Both the position numbers and the translations under genes were made by a program. Of a DNA stretch of 64,000 nt, positions 11,001 to 26,000 are shown piece after piece. The notes below the pieces were generated by a model. The model was given only the letters and a program-made list of their open reading frames with translations. It was not told the DNA's origin and searched no databases. Within the stretch, counting starts at the first letter, position 1; each line of letters starts with the position of its first letter. This stretch comes from Taenia hydatigena (lineage: Eukaryota; Platyhelminthes; Cestoda; Cyclophyllidea; Taeniidae): contig JADWOT020000003.1 of assembly GCA_036345935.2 (NCBI GenBank), positions 21,284,509 through 21,348,508 on the forward strand, given 5' to 3'.

Positions 11001-14000
11001 CGAAGTTGTATATCTTGTTCCCAAGATTTTATATTCTTTGGTATTTCCCCTGAACCTGAAATCCACAATAGTTTGAATGTTCACATGCAACTGAAAACCA
11101 ACTTGCGTTTTCAGCAGTTAATTTTGCCCACAAATGACCCTTAAAAACTTCCCATTGTATTACAGGTCTATTTGAAACATTTGAGAGAGCTTGTTTTTTG
11201 GCATTACCAAATCAGCCGTCTCTGTAGTTTGGTAACATCGAAGGCTAGGTATCTGCAAATCGCATCAACCCCACCGGGAGTCCACCTTGAACTGCATGTG
11301 CTTCAGTGCCTTGTACGGAATGTGAGGGTAAAGTCACATCTTGTAGATGGAATGTTCAAAACTGACTTCACCTGGCCAATAGATGCAAGGTGCTTCAGGT
11401 GTCCAGTGATCTACTATCACGGTTTTAATTAGCAATGAAAGAACAGTGGTTGAATGTGATTTTAGGTTCAGTTGTGCTTCATATGGGTCCTTGAGAGTTC
11501 TTTTGCGACACTTTTCCTGTCGTCTCGATGGCAGTCCTCTAATCTCTAGATTACACTCGACGGTGACTATGCAGTAAGGTGGATTTCAGATGAAATTAAT
11601 GGCTTGAGGTATTTTTGAGGAGAAAGTCATTGATAAACTGTCGGGATGATCCAAGACACCCATTTGTGTTCAGCACATATTTACTCTCGCTGCACCCTAA
11701 TTTACCATAGGATACATTCAGAGAGCCTCTTGCAAGGACCTTCCAAAGAAACTTTAATCCCTATTAAATGAAATGTTGGCGAAATAGCGACTGAGTAAAA
11801 GCAGTGAAGACTTCTCCTGTAGTTTATGCTGTTTTGGCGAGAACGTTGTTCACAGCGTTCTGTTCTTATCATGCCTTTTTGGTCGAAAATGAAATTCGCT
11901 CAGTTGCAGTTTTCTTCCAGTCACTCCTTAGGAAACGATTTAATTTTACTGCCCCATGAAATTCGCTTGATTTTTGGAAAAGGTTGTTGAATCTCTTCTC
12001 AAATATACTGGAGCTCAAATGACTCTTAACGCATCGCTAGTTTGCTGTTAGATTTATATTATGATATCAGTAACACCCATCCATAGAAATAATTGAATCA
12101 GCCTCAACTAGTGGAAAATGTAATCATTTTCGCATGTAGTCTTCCGATGTCCTTGTATATGTATGCAATATAGCAAAAGAGCTTCAGCTCAATGGGATTT
12201 GGTATTACATTTGAACTAGCGTAGAACATTCCCCGAAAGCTGTCTTCATACCCTGTATTCACTGATTCCCTGACGTGGCAAAAGTTTGCGAATGATGGAA
12301 ATCGGTATTCACACAGAAGAATTAGTCGCTTATGCTACATTGTTACGTGACAGGCTATGCGTCGATCAGATGTGTCCACGATGAGGCAGGCGTTTCACGA
12401 GCTAGCTGAATGTTCACAATAACTGCCGTACCATGAGTTGGCAAACCCTACAACTGAGATCGTCACTAATGCACAGATGTACTGCGGTGTACATCAATAG
12501 CATTGACACTTTAATAGTCTTACTGTTGAGCGATTAAAAGTCGCGTTGCCACATCGTGCAGTGATTGAAACGTTCGAGTTATACGTTTTCATTGACAATA
12601 AAATCAGTCCAGAACCACATATTTTGCAGGTGTCTTCGGCGTTCTATGATATATGTACCAGTTATTAACGCTTCCACGAATTCGTCACCTTTTATTGTGT
12701 ACCGTCACCATGGCATCATCTTTTTCAATCTATATCATTAAGCATCCCGATTCTAATCACGTCTCCTCCCCGCACATACAGGAATGACATCGGCATAACC
12801 ATAGCACATTAATCAGTGTCGGAATGAACTTAAGTGTAAATATAGGCGTCAGCTTTTCCGTAATCGACGCGAGTATGTCCTCACACAGCCTGCTAGCAAA
12901 AAACAAGTGTTTTGGGCATTAATAAATTCCGGCTCGTTCAGTACTTTTGTCGATGTATTACCAAAAGGCATTTTTCTTAAATATTTCTTGTGGTCAAGTA
13001 GTTAACAACCCAGTGTTCTCCTTACTGAATTTAAGACTATACCCGAGCTGGCATTTGTTTCGCGGGTCATTCATAGGACTCTCTCATAGCCTTCAAGGTT
13101 TTGAAGGTATTTACACCCCTGGAGCACCCTATGCGCATTTTCTTACGCTTTGGAGTGAATCATGCTCTATTTGAGGGAACTTTAGTCCCATAATATAGAG
13201 GGATCCTTAAGTAAGCTTCCGAACCACCATCGCCTCAGGGTAAAGATCCTTTAGCTGCATCACAAGCGCAATCGGCTTGTCCGATGGAAATTTTGACATG
13301 GAACGCTAGGATCCAGCTAATCGCTGTGCATCCCTCGGTGCACATCGACAGTATAATTAATAACAATCAAAAATTGAAGTTTTTCAATCCCTTTCATATT
13401 GATTTCAATAATGGTAGTAAAATGCATGCGCTTGTTTTTCACCATTTGTGAGGCCGTAAAAATGCCCTGCTCCTTCCGTAATTCCCAGTCCGGATGTGAA
13501 TTAGGTTTGCATGACTAGGAGGTGGGGGGGAAGTGAGGGGCTCTGGCGCATGTCAAACAAGGGACAATCCATTAATTCATTCTTATGCTCTTGAAAAACC
13601 TTGCTTTGGCATTCTTAACTTTGTATTTTTCAACCGAGGGGGAAGTCATGTAAATGCTGGTACTCCTTTTCACAATTAGGCTTTAATAATTAGTTTGCTA
13701 TTATGCGTGAGCTACTATCTTCCAGTCATGTAAATCGCTAGTTTCCCGGAAGTTTTCTTCGCAGTCGCATATTGCTTAAAACTTAATCTTGATTAATCAG
13801 TTATGAAGGCAATTAGACTTGAGTAAGCTGGAGTTCATGATTTTGCCGGTAAAGAAGTCTAATAATTATCCGCTTGCATCATCTTTATATCGAATCGACC
13901 GGTTCCATTTTGTAGCAGGTATTCGAAGCTATATTTGAGGTAAATCCGCTCTGCTCTAGTCTTATCTGAAGTTGCTTAAAGCCAGAGGTGCTACGCAGTT

Positions 14001-17000
14001 TTGGCATTAGTTGCAAGGATGCCATCAACTAAGCTGATGTCGAAAATGGATTTCAGCTAATGTATGCGGGTGACAATATCCCCTGTGCCCCTTTTTTTCC
14101 GCCTTCCTTACCTGCGGCTAAATTGCGATTGGCGATACAAAAGCTCCTTTTCATGTCGACATATGATTGTTACTGCAAACACCCGAAGCACCGTCTTATG
14201 GAGCAGCATCTTGTTCTATGGTAAAAGGGAGACAAGTGTATTTCAGTCATTCATGTTAAGTTTATGAGATATCCGCTTTGAGTTTGTGTTAAATCGTGTA
14301 GTCTAAATTTCAACTGACAGTGAAACTTTCAATCTGTCTTCACTGGGCGACAGTGGTATATCTCAGTATAATCATTTTGGATTTGCTTAATCGCAAGCTT
14401 CCATGCATATCACCGTAGTTGTAGTACTCTCTTGCTTTCTGTAGTGGATAGGCTGGGAGCTGGACGAGCAAACAAATAACACGATTTTTTTGTGACCATT
14501 CGGTTTTAAGCGATGTTCCAGCGGTTCAGCTCCAATCGCTCCGTTGACCGATTGCCATTTTCATGCTCTAATGAAAGATGAAGTCAAATTGGTATATAGA
14601 ATTCAGTAGCCTACCCACTGGTCCAGTTTTTCCCCTTATATTCTTGTTTCAAATGATTTAACTATTTTAGAATAATATTAATGCAAATGCTTACTGGCTA
14701 CTTACGGTTCCCTTAACATGGATGCACTCACCTACACTGCAATTGTTTTTTTGCTGCAAAGGTCTCAATTTTGACCAATTTTTGTGTTTTGCCACATTCA
14801 CCGGAAGCGAAATTAAGTTCATCCGTTGGCTGCTCTTTGGCTCAGCACTTCAATGGCACTTGGAGCTGGTTGTAGAGAGTATTTGAGAACAGCCTAACAC
14901 TCCACTTTCGCACGACTTAGAAAACATTGGTCGTGAGAAGGCGATTCGAAGTGTCGTCACTGCAGGAGAGAATCTAAATGAGCATTTAAGATAGTGGCCG
15001 TGAAAAGTAATGTTAAAAGTGGTCTCACTTATTACCCACTTTCTTACCTATTTGCATGTTTTCGACGAATTCTATAGTTATAATGGGTAAGCAAATATGA
15101 AATTGAAGCAACTTTACTCTATATCATTTGATGTGTGTCTTGAGTTTCTCAACGACCTTTCAACCAACATTCTCCCAATCCCATGCACTATTTTCGTCGT
15201 TTTTTTGCTTATTATCGTAGTTGTCGTTAACTGGATATCTGCAGTGCTCTGGTGCAGTCATTTTTAAACAATTTTCCCTATCGAACCAATTCGAGAACGA
15301 CAGCGATAGAAACAGCGGCTTTAGTTTCTTTACTTAGCATCTCAAATTGCTGGAAATGAGTTTATCAAACTTGGAGGGAATTGGCAGTTTTGTCGCATTA
15401 ACATCTGTTCCTTAGGAAACGGGGTAGGTTCGACTAGTTTCTGCGTGACAAATTTACTTCCCTCTGTCTAGGATAATGACATAAGAACTGCCTCCTTGAA
15501 GATCGATTGCAGTCAAATCTTGCTTAAAATTACAAAAAAGGGACACGAAGTCATCAGCGTGGTATAACGTTCTCTCTTGGAGTTGTCGATCTGTAATAAA
15601 GCAAGTTTGCCATTTGAAACCTTACTTTCTAAAAGTGCGCAGCATCGGGGTCGCTCAGTGCCCTGACACGAGAAACGGTGCTTTCAAGGGGTGAAAAGTT
15701 CATCAAAGGTCGTTTACGTAGTGTCCTTAAACTCGACACTTCCACGCAGAAGTAGATTCACCTTCCCCTCTACCTTGCCTTGAATTCTCAAGCATCTCAT
15801 ATCGCAAAGGATTGGGTACCAAGGGGAATTGGCTTAGGATTTACGATGCAAAGCTGCGTGACTAAGTCTTCGCTCTCTCCGCCACTTCAGGACATCATTT
15901 GTTTAGTGAGGATTTTAAAGCAAAAAAATTCTTGAGCGGTGCCGCTTAGGCATTTAATTCGCCTTCTTTGATGTCATTGAAATTGTGGGAAGGAAGGGGG
16001 AAGAGAAGGAAAAAAGATTTGAAAGTTGGCTTGCTGCGAAAAAAAAAGAATTTAATGGGGCTGTTGGCAGTGCTATGGAACAGATTTTTTGCCAACCTGA
16101 AATGCAAATTAGACTTCCTAGCAGGTGATTTGGTGCTGTCCCAACATTCAATTTCGTCACTATCCGAATGTTTTTCCATGTAAATGAGCAGTATAGTTTT
16201 GACTACAAGATAATCTGCCTCCACGCACCATAGCGATATTTTCTCTCCTTTGTAACCGAGTAATATTAGCCGAACTGGCATTCACATATCATTACGCAGT
16301 TTTGTACTTAGTAGAATGTTATCTTCCACCTTTTGCTCAGGTAGGAAATTAGTTGGTTTAATATGAAAGTAAGAAAATTCAAATCCTACGTATTGATCTG
16401 AGTGCGTTGTTTGAAATCAAGTTTTTTTACATACCACACAACCGATAAGCTACAAGTACGAATTGGACGGTAGTGCTAGCTGCTAGTGCTAGTGCTATGG
16501 GTCGCGTTCCCTATTAGAATCATTATTTAACTTTTTTCATTCAACCGCGCTACCGATTCATTGGCCATTGTATGCGTAAATTGACAAAAATGTCGGCCAT
16601 ATCAAGCCGCCACTGCCATCGTTTTGGCATCTTTCCCAGCTGATTGGTGTTAGCTGAATTACTGTTAGCATTTTTTGGCCGAAGAGAAAGCGCCTATGTT
16701 TGCCTTACTGCCCTACCTTTTACAAGTTGCCTTCTCGCGGCCTTAATCACGAAGCAGTCGTTTGGTACGTTTCCTCACCTCACGGTCAGGGAGCAATCAA
16801 GTATATCCTCAATGTGAATAACTCCTCTTTTTGTAAACTCGGATACGTCTTCTTGAGGTGGATACTAACTCTTACTATTTGGGAAGTTATTTGTTTCCAA
16901 ATTCGATTCATATGATTTGATTGGCAATGACTTATCAATGTTCTAAGTGATGTCTGTATCCTGCATCCCGACTTCATGAGTTTTTTTAGTGGACGTTGGA

Positions 17001-20000
17001 TCAAGTCTACACAGGGTTTTCATAATAATTGTGGTCAGCCTGAATTGCGTGACAGCATCCAAGAGTACTTTAAATTCCCTTTTGGACTTGATGATCAGTG
17101 AAAGTAATTATTTTTCAATCACGATAGGAGACACCCCTTTAAGTAGTGAGCCCACTTTTATTTTTCAGTCTGATAAAAGATCGAAATGAGTAAGGAAAGA
17201 CGCCAGGATTCGCCTCCATCCACAAAACATTCAAATTAGCGGGCGTCAATATTGGGAAATAACGTGTTCGAGTTTTAGCATTAACCGTTTTTTGCGATCG
17301 GCCATTGCACTACAGTTGGATGTTGGAATGAACACAGTAGAACATTGGATCAAACTCTGCGTAGCAAATCCACTTCGTGTGGATGGTATTTTTTGACCTA
17401 GTAACAGAGGCACCTTCCCCTTTTGTACATTGAGTGCGCAGTTTTTTCCTCATTGCCTCTGCAAAAAGTTGGCCCCTTTTTCATTTTCCCTTTTCTGTTT
17501 TTGACTTTCATGAAAATGTCAAGCTCAGGTGATGAGATCCATAACAATATTCTGCCTAGTGTTTACTGGTGCTACAAATTTGTATATTTAACAATAGATG
17601 GTGTCTGTTTTTTGATTACGGTGGTGGTCTTAGCTTTTCAGAGCTTTTCCGGCTAGTCTGTTACTTCATGCATTTTTGCCTCAGACAAGACTAACAAATG
17701 ATGTCCCCTTGTCGGTATTCAAATGCTGGAGTTGCAGTTTTGTTGTGACTTATTTTTGGTGAAGGAGATTGAGAATATAGTTCGAAGTGGGTGGACATTT
17801 TCTTTATAAAAAATATAACTTTAAGACAGAGATGGGAAAGGCTGTCATATTATTGGATGACAAGGGGGAAAGGTGTTGTTTTTTGAGGAGGAGAAAGAGC
17901 AGTGTGGTTTCCATGATAGGGGAATCCAAGTTTATCGGATGGACCCGGAATCGAAAAATAGGAGATAGATGGACATAAATAACTAGAATAGCTGTATCCA
18001 AGATTAGGAAACCCAGAAGTGCTGGGTGGGTGTAGGTATGCATCAGTGCATGGACGGATGAATGCAGGATCTATCTGGAGTTGATGGTCGAACGGAACAT
18101 TCAATAGATGGGCAAATGAATAAATAATTCTGAAACGGATGAGAGAATGCATGTCTAAGATGGATGGATTATTATTACTATCATACAATGGATCTGGGAT
18201 GTCAGCGGGTGGATGGAGGATAAATGAATTAATATACGAGGTGCATAAGTGGTTCGGAATGGACAGGTTGATTCACGGATCCATAAGTTCGATAAATGGA
18301 TTGGAGTTGGATGCATGTTAGTGGCTTGAGGATGCTAGCGATGAACAATTCCTCTAGTTCTACTTTTAAGTGAATGAGTCACCGTTTTGTTCTATCAGCT
18401 TGCTTTTAAAAAGCTGGTGGCACAATTCAAAATACGTACTTAATTCCTAATAATCGAAGGATTTCAAACAACATAGCTCCATACCCTTCTTTTATGCACT
18501 TTTTGGGATTATGATTATAATGAACATAAATTGCTAGGATTACGTGGTGAAAAGCATCGCTCGCCTATCTTTTTACCACAAACGGCATTACGGCAACGGT
18601 AGGAACAACATTTTGCAAATGATGATTTTTGGGTTAAAAAGAGGAGAAGGATAATGTACGCCTGGATACAGTTCCTATGGGCGTTGACTGGCGATTGCCT
18701 ACACTTTTAGAGGTGGTATTAGATGTCTTTCGTCGTACTTATCAGCGCTGCCAAATGCACTGCGGAATTCATGTGGTCTTGGATAAGCTGCTGGAAAGTT
18801 TTCAAATAGTTTATTCGAAATTAATCAGCGCGTTTATGGTTGATGAGCTTCAGAAGGCAATCAATCACCACAGCCACTCATTCTTTACTAATCGAATATG
18901 GCATTAATTTTTAAAGGTACAATAGAAAGCACTTACCCGTTATGATCCCTGTCTTTTATTCATTCTTGATTTATTGTTCTACAAATTGGTTTCTTACGTT
19001 TTTACTGACAAAGGAAGTTGGCAAGTCGAATTGGAGTTATTCGCTCTCGCTCTTATTTCACTCCAATGTTGTCTTGCTTTGAGCATTGGTTTCGATCGAG
19101 TCCCTCTTAATCTACGTTTGAAGCTGCTTCCATAAGTAATGTTTCTTGCGATTATAAAATTCCCACATTTCCACGGTTTCGTCAGTACATTACTTTTATC
19201 TTTAGTAGGTGTAAACGCATACCACTTTAGGCTTTTGGAGAAGCTTTGACAGGTTTCTGCATTTTTATCACCTACCTTCCATTTCTAATTCTGTGCGTGC
19301 AAGGAATTTTAATGAATTTGTCTTTCCTTTACTCTGCTTGATGCTGTCAAAATCGAGGGATACTGACTCTCGTGACGCACCCATTTTTATCTTGCCTTTT
19401 TTGCTCTCGGAGGGATCGAAGCAATTTCTGCGATACGAATTTATTTTGAGAGCCTATTTTGAAAAATAGGGATTTAAAATACACCGCTCAGAAGTGGGCT
19501 GGACCGAGAAGCAGCTGACTTATTGGCAGTGCCAAATGCTCCAAGCTTATACGCGGTTTCATTATTTAACACTTACGCATGGGCGACATCTGCTCTTCCA
19601 CAATTTTTAACAACCGTTTGAAACGAATCATGGTTGGGGCTAAAACATAAACCAGGTGTGCGAGGTGTACTCTGTCCGATAATGAATACATTTTTAGCCC
19701 TTGGACAGTTTGACTTGAAATGGTGTAAAATGGGTTGTGATATCCGACTTTTCCCTTGAGATCCCAGTGACAGCGAATGTGTCAAACGGTCCAGTTAGCC
19801 GCTTTTATCTACTGTGTGAAAGTAGCTTCCCAGTCAGTTATTTACACGGTCGGCTAGTCCACTTTGTTTTTGACAATCATTGGTTTTGGTTACTTGATCC
19901 TGAAGCACGGCGTTTTTCTGCACTCCTAACTATTTACAATTTTTAGGCAACTACTATCTCAGACACTAATTACTAATGCGAACTAAATAATTGGAAGCTT

Positions 20001-23000
20001 TCAGTGAACAACTTTATTGAATTTTAAAATATTTCTAACCCTTTCTGTTTGAAGAATCGCCAAGTGGCGATGCTGATTTAGTTATAAATAACGGGTTCTC
20101 GTAATTTTTGGTCGTGGAGTCTTCAAATTTATAACTCCTGACGCCTGTATCTCAACGTCTTTCGCATATGGATGCTTGACGTCCTTAAACTTCTCAGTTA
20201 CGTATTTGATTGAGAATCAACTGTTTCTTCGGAGTTCTTAGTGTCACTTCCTTCTATCATACTTTAAGGGTTAGAAGTCCTTTTTGAAACCCATGAAAGG
20301 CTAATCGGATCAAAGGCCTACTATTTTTTGGTATTCTATGCCCCTTATAACCTGATCATCAAAGCACACCATCCTTTCTTTTCAGATCACTTTTTTTTGA
20401 AACGTATTTCGGATAGCTCAGTTGAAATGTTCCTATGTCGTTGCTAATTTGATTAGCACTCCTCTATGCCTTTGTTTTGATTTAACCATTTTTTAAGTTT
20501 TATTGCTTCTAATCACAACGACCTGAAGACAGAAATGCCCAAGTCATGTCCTTGGCGATAGCGGTTTTTAACGATCAGTAGCCCTATTTCCAATCCGTGG
20601 CACTTTCCTTCCTTTATTATACTACCATTGAATCTGTCGGGAATGGCTCCATCGAACTGTTCACATAAATTAGCAACAGCTTCCTATGTCAACGCCTACT
20701 TTGACGGAGCTGAGTATATTTTAATTTCGGTATCATGAACTTTTTCCTCCTTCATTTCATTCTCTTCAGCTATGATTACGTTTTATCCAGAACATTTTGG
20801 TGGGGAAATTGCACGTAAATATTGTCATTAACTGCAATGGCATAATGAAACAGCTCAGCAAGGTTCGATATTTCATTTTCAGATTCACAGGAGACTGTCA
20901 ACTTCTTTTTCTTTCCGTGATCTTATAGCCCCAAGCGTGCGTCAGCTTGTTTCCACCACTACTCCAGGCCCCTCCAGCGCTGGTAGCAGTCTGAGTGGCC
21001 TCTCCTATCGAGGCCTCTGTGTTGACAACCACGCAGTGGCCTCGGCAGAATGCACACCCACATCTTCATCATCAACTACCATGCAAAGCATGGTCACACA
21101 CCACCAGCAGCAAGATCAAGAACAGCAGTTGAATCAACAACAGCAGGAATCGGCATTACGGGTCGCAGTGCCGGTGACATCGGTGGTAAACGAAGACCAT
21201 TCAACGCCGAGGCAGTGTCGTCCTCAGTCGCAGCATCTCAAGCTGAGAGATGTACCTGCGGTGTCATATTCGTCTTCAGAGGAGGAGGACGATATATACT
21301 ATGATACGCGGGAGAATGTCGCCTCCCTGTCGCCTACTGTTTCCAATACCTCAGAGATATGTGAGAACGGATTTGACGCCAAGTGAGTAGCTTCTCCTGA
21401 ATGACTGAACCATGATGCCCCGATTCGATTCAGCCTAGTTTTTGTTACCACTCTGAAGTCTGTAAACGATTATATCAAGGAGTCTTTTTCACAGCTTATC
21501 TGAAGGACATTTTGGTCTACTAGTTGGCAAAGTTTTTTCTATCGGCCGGTCTCGATTATTTAACCTGAACTCATTTCTCCTGCTCTACTATTTCGTCAAT
21601 GATTGCTGTGGTGCTTCAGAGTTCTCTTGCTGTGAATCGAGAGTTTGAACCGTAGTTAAATAATATATACATAATGCATCTCAACAGTAATTTGTTCATT
21701 ATTGAGATCCAATGGCCTATGAGAGGTGTCATGGCGTTGTGGTCAGTTGTTTCAAGATCTATTTTTCATGGTACAGGTTTTTTGGGCGTTTTTTGGCGTC
21801 GGTGTTGTTTGTGTGGGTGTACTATGATATATTTTTTCCTTGTAGTAATGCTCTGCATTTCTTCGTCATTTCGTCTAATTGATTGTGGAAGGTATTCGCC
21901 TACTGTATTCTCGCAAAGTTGACGTGGACTCTGTTAAATCCTTCAAAATTAATTGTCCAACCTGTCAGTTGATGGAGCCGCTGAACATTGCCCTTATGAG
22001 GCGTGCCAACTTAGAAATTAACAGCTAGACTCCATAATTTTCCGTATTACTAATACCGCTTTCTCGGAAATGACTCGGCCGAATTTTGGTGCTCAAAGTC
22101 CATCCTTGAAGACGTAATAGGGCGCACTGGCATGGATAGAGGTTCATTATCAGACGTGAACAGAACGCCATCCCGCCAAGATGTTAAAAAAAAGTGCCAT
22201 AAACATTAAGTATCAGCGATCTTCACGTCATTGGCCAGTCTGTTTAGTGTTTATAGGTGAACTGTTTCTTTGGTAATACCATTTTTTCTGTTTTAATGGA
22301 AGTCTGCACCCGAATTATCTAAACGATGTTGTTGCTTGAAGTTGACTCAATGTTAGTAGCCTCTTTTATTTGATCTCAGGTTTTGAAGTGCAGCCTATTT
22401 CACATGACTGAATTTGAGGGCCACAGGCGGTTCTAAGCTGAAGGCAGTCATAGCCACTTTTTGCTTCAAAAATCACGTTTTTAAAAGTACGCCGCTTTGC
22501 TAGACTTTGCGTTGCTTGTGGTAGTTTGCTGTAACATGTTTAACTTATTAACGTCAGCAGCGCTTTCTGAGTCCTCTTCGTCTTGTGGAAGTAAGTCTGC
22601 CCTGTCATCTGTCATTTTAGCTTGTTTTCAATACAGTCGAAACTTTTACGGTAGGTTTCTCATTGGTTGAACTTTTTCTGTTCACAAGGGGTCTTATTTG
22701 GGCTATTCGGGCAAATCCTTAGCTGAGATTTTCTTCGTAATTTGTGGCTTAGGTTTTACCGATTCATTGGTTTATTTTTTAAATCACTACTTACGACACT
22801 ATTAGTGTGTGAGATCTTGTTCCGTCTTGAAGCAGTCTGAAACCGCGTTACTGATTCCCTCTTTTCTTTGCGGTAGATACTGATTAGTTTTTTAAGATTT
22901 TTCTCACCTCTATTTCGGCACTTTTATTACTTCATTAGTTTTGGATGTCCAAGGGTTGGCTACAGACGGAAAAATAGCAGAAATATTCAGGCACTGGTGT

Positions 23001-26000
23001 AGATAACATACGTTCGCATTTGCTTGGCCATTATATGCCATTTCTTTTTCATTTTCGATTAAAAGCTCTCTAGCTGAGGCATTTCGAATGTAAACTTGTT
23101 CAAAGTGGAGACTATCGCACTATACATTAAATCACCAACTCCATTTCAGCTTTGAAGTCGATCTGTTTGTCTGTATTGTATGCTTATACAATTCATCCAA
23201 AAGCTAGTTCATTCGATCTTAAAGTTCTATAATAGCCCTGTTTAACCTATTCATTCTACCGATATATCGCTTTGCAATTTATTGCGAAACGCAGCTCTCT
23301 CCTAGAGGGGTCTATTGGCTCGGGCACATCCAGGAAACTGACACCTTGAAAAAGTAGTCCATTTTCTACCTCCTCAGTAATTTATGAGTTTGTATACCCT
23401 TTTTTCTGATATTGCTTCGGGAAATGCATATTCGACGGAGAAATTGAAGCAACTACTTCTCCGGCAAGTGCATTGATAAACTCCTTTTCCGGTGTTTTCA
23501 TAAGGTCTTTAATTAGCCTTCACTGTGAAATAGTGAAAACGTTTTCAACACATGAAGCGATTTTACCGCTTTAGTTAGAACGCAATGTTAAACTATCGAA
23601 AATTAATTTACCTTAATTTCTTCGTTAAGAAATTAAGTGTAGATTTTCGTCCGTCTGGAGATTTTGACTGTGTAATCAATTTACTCACCATGTTACATGG
23701 ATGTCAGTGTTGTGAGTGATTTTTTATTATGAACTTAACGAAACTTGTCATAAATCAAGTTGTTGGCTACCTTACAAACTCTGATTGCATCTTAACGCCA
23801 GTGAATTCGCCAATTTCCATTTTTTCCCAGCCTACTTTCCATATTGGTTCTCTGGGCTATCATTTCCTCATAGACTCAAAGCACTGCTGCTAATTCGCAG
23901 ACTAGCATGGTTTCCAAGCCTGGCGACCGTTCAACATAAACAATTTAATCTATTGTTGTAAGGATCGTGACTTTTTTCTCGCATGCGCCAGTCACATGTA
24001 GTGTGTTGGAGCACAACATGGAGTGGGTGAGCGAATGTATGCTAACAAGTAGTTAGCCAATCAACGCAAACACTGAATGAATTCCTTATAGAAGTCGTTA
24101 GAGCGCTTTAGCGGTGTCTCAGGCTTGTAGGTCGCATGTACGTTGACCATCTCACTCATCTGTCAACACTGGGAGCGCCTAGATGTATGGTGACAATGGG
24201 CATTTTCCCGTAAGTACAACAAAATGCTTTCCCACTGCCTTGGTCAAAGTCCCCCTAGGTTCTTTCTTTTCAATTCCTTTAATGAGATGCACACTCCTTA
24301 TATCTGTGAACAGTTAACTTGTCTTTCATTATTTTCTTTGGTACTTAATACCGGTCGACTGGGTGTTCTGACTTCAAACAAGTGATACTTGAAATGGATT
24401 ATTTTGCCAGTCTTCGAATTGAAGTATTACGCAGTAAAGTCGAAATCGACCCGCATTTTGCAAACAAAAGTGGATGGACGTAGCTCGTAAATTTTTACGC
24501 GATTCGATTTAGCATTCCCTAGGATTAAACACTGTTTTAGAGTGCTTGAACTTTGCATTTTGGTAGTTGTTCATGTGAACGCTTGCCTAAAAACCAGGTT
24601 ATTTCGCGAAACACTTGGTACTTTGTTCCACTTTTATTCTCCCTCTGTTCCTCAATCCCACTTGATGCTGTTTGGTCGTTTACTTGGGTTGTTGCCAGGT
24701 CCTTTGAACGCATCGCCAAAAGTGGCGTAGAATAAGCCCTTCCTTTTTATTGAATAACTGTAACTCAGTCAATGCATGCCTTATTTTGGTTCCTTTCGTG
24801 ATGCGAAACTTAGATTTTTTTAGTGCAATTATAACACTAACTTCACATGTTCAATCATCCTCAGCAGATAACTTTTTCACTCAGTACTCTACTGCTTCAT
24901 GTGGAAGCAACCATCGGTAAGTGTTTCTATTACTTTCGCCGAATTCAATGGTTTTGAAGAGTGTGGAGTTTCTCTATGCTTAGGCTTGCAGAGGGCCTAG
25001 AAACGATTAATATTAGTGCATTGAAGGACTCGTGAGCTGCAAGGACGGTTAAGATGTCGTGCCACCAAGACAGCGGTGGTTGAAGATTTTACACGGTTAA
25101 CCACCTTATTATGAAAAGCCTTCTTGTTTGCGTCCGTACGTAAAATGTGTCACTCTGCCACGGCATGAATTATTTGGTAGCCCTTTGTTGACACCTTTAA
25201 AGTGTCTGCAAAAGGGCCTAACAACTTTCACACCGCATCATTTCTCGCACGCCCACGTTGTTAGAGTCCCCTTGCAGAGTAGATGTCACTTGTCAACTTG
25301 CGCTCGAGACGCGCCCCTGCTTTTCTGCACATACGTGGGGCGCGGTCTAGCCATTGCACAGACAAATTTCCGACATTACGTTTGTTTTCCTTTCTTTTGG
25401 CGAACTGCTTGGGCTCGAGTGCATTTAAGTAGCTTTCGTAATTTTGACTCTTTAAATGCCAAATCCGCACCTTAATTTGAAGTGTTTTGCTTTTCTGCTG
25501 AGGAGGAAGGCATTCACAAATGGTTGATAAGATCGGTTTTGAAAATATTATAACTTTAAAAGTAGGTATTAATGAGAGCTATATGTGCTGATAGAAAACA
25601 GGATCATGCTTGTTTCGTTATTAACCAGAAATGTGATGTGTGTTTGTTAGAAAATAATAGATGTTACTTTTAAAATCAATCTTCTGTGTATACAATGTCC
25701 TTCGAAATGAAACACACGATTTTAACTTAAGTAGATTTGGTTTTGATTTCACCTCAAGCAAGAAACAGTGCAGCGCCTGCATGAGTGTCGACGTCACCTT
25801 TTCATCTTCACAACGCAGAGTTCACAGATTCACTATGATGGCGCCGTAACATGATGTCAAGGGAGAATTAATTTGCTTAATTCTCGGAAAATAATCTCAC
25901 AACAGTGGACAAGTTTGCTAAGCTTATTTCACGCCTTCATTTTCAGTTAAGGTGTGATTAAAAGTCTTTCATCGGATCGGGCATATTTCGGCTGTCTGAA

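Larger units (their letters stand above)
7694..20882 (+). other. ORP9 intron 6 (13.2 kb)
   Basis: The largest intron here, strongly T-rich on the + strand. It contains repeat copy B (12235-12625), a GTTT/poly-T run (8282-8314), a GCTAGT-type short repeat (16471-16497) and a GATG-rich degenerate tract (about 17935-18320). I saw no nested gene, tRNA or reverse-transcriptase-like frame. The open frame at 7994-8512 is low-complexity and unsupported. Confidence 0.75.

Noticed and set aside
25128..25475. 115-codon open frame in ORP9 intron 7
   Set aside because: No recognisable motif and no splice context; consistent with chance.
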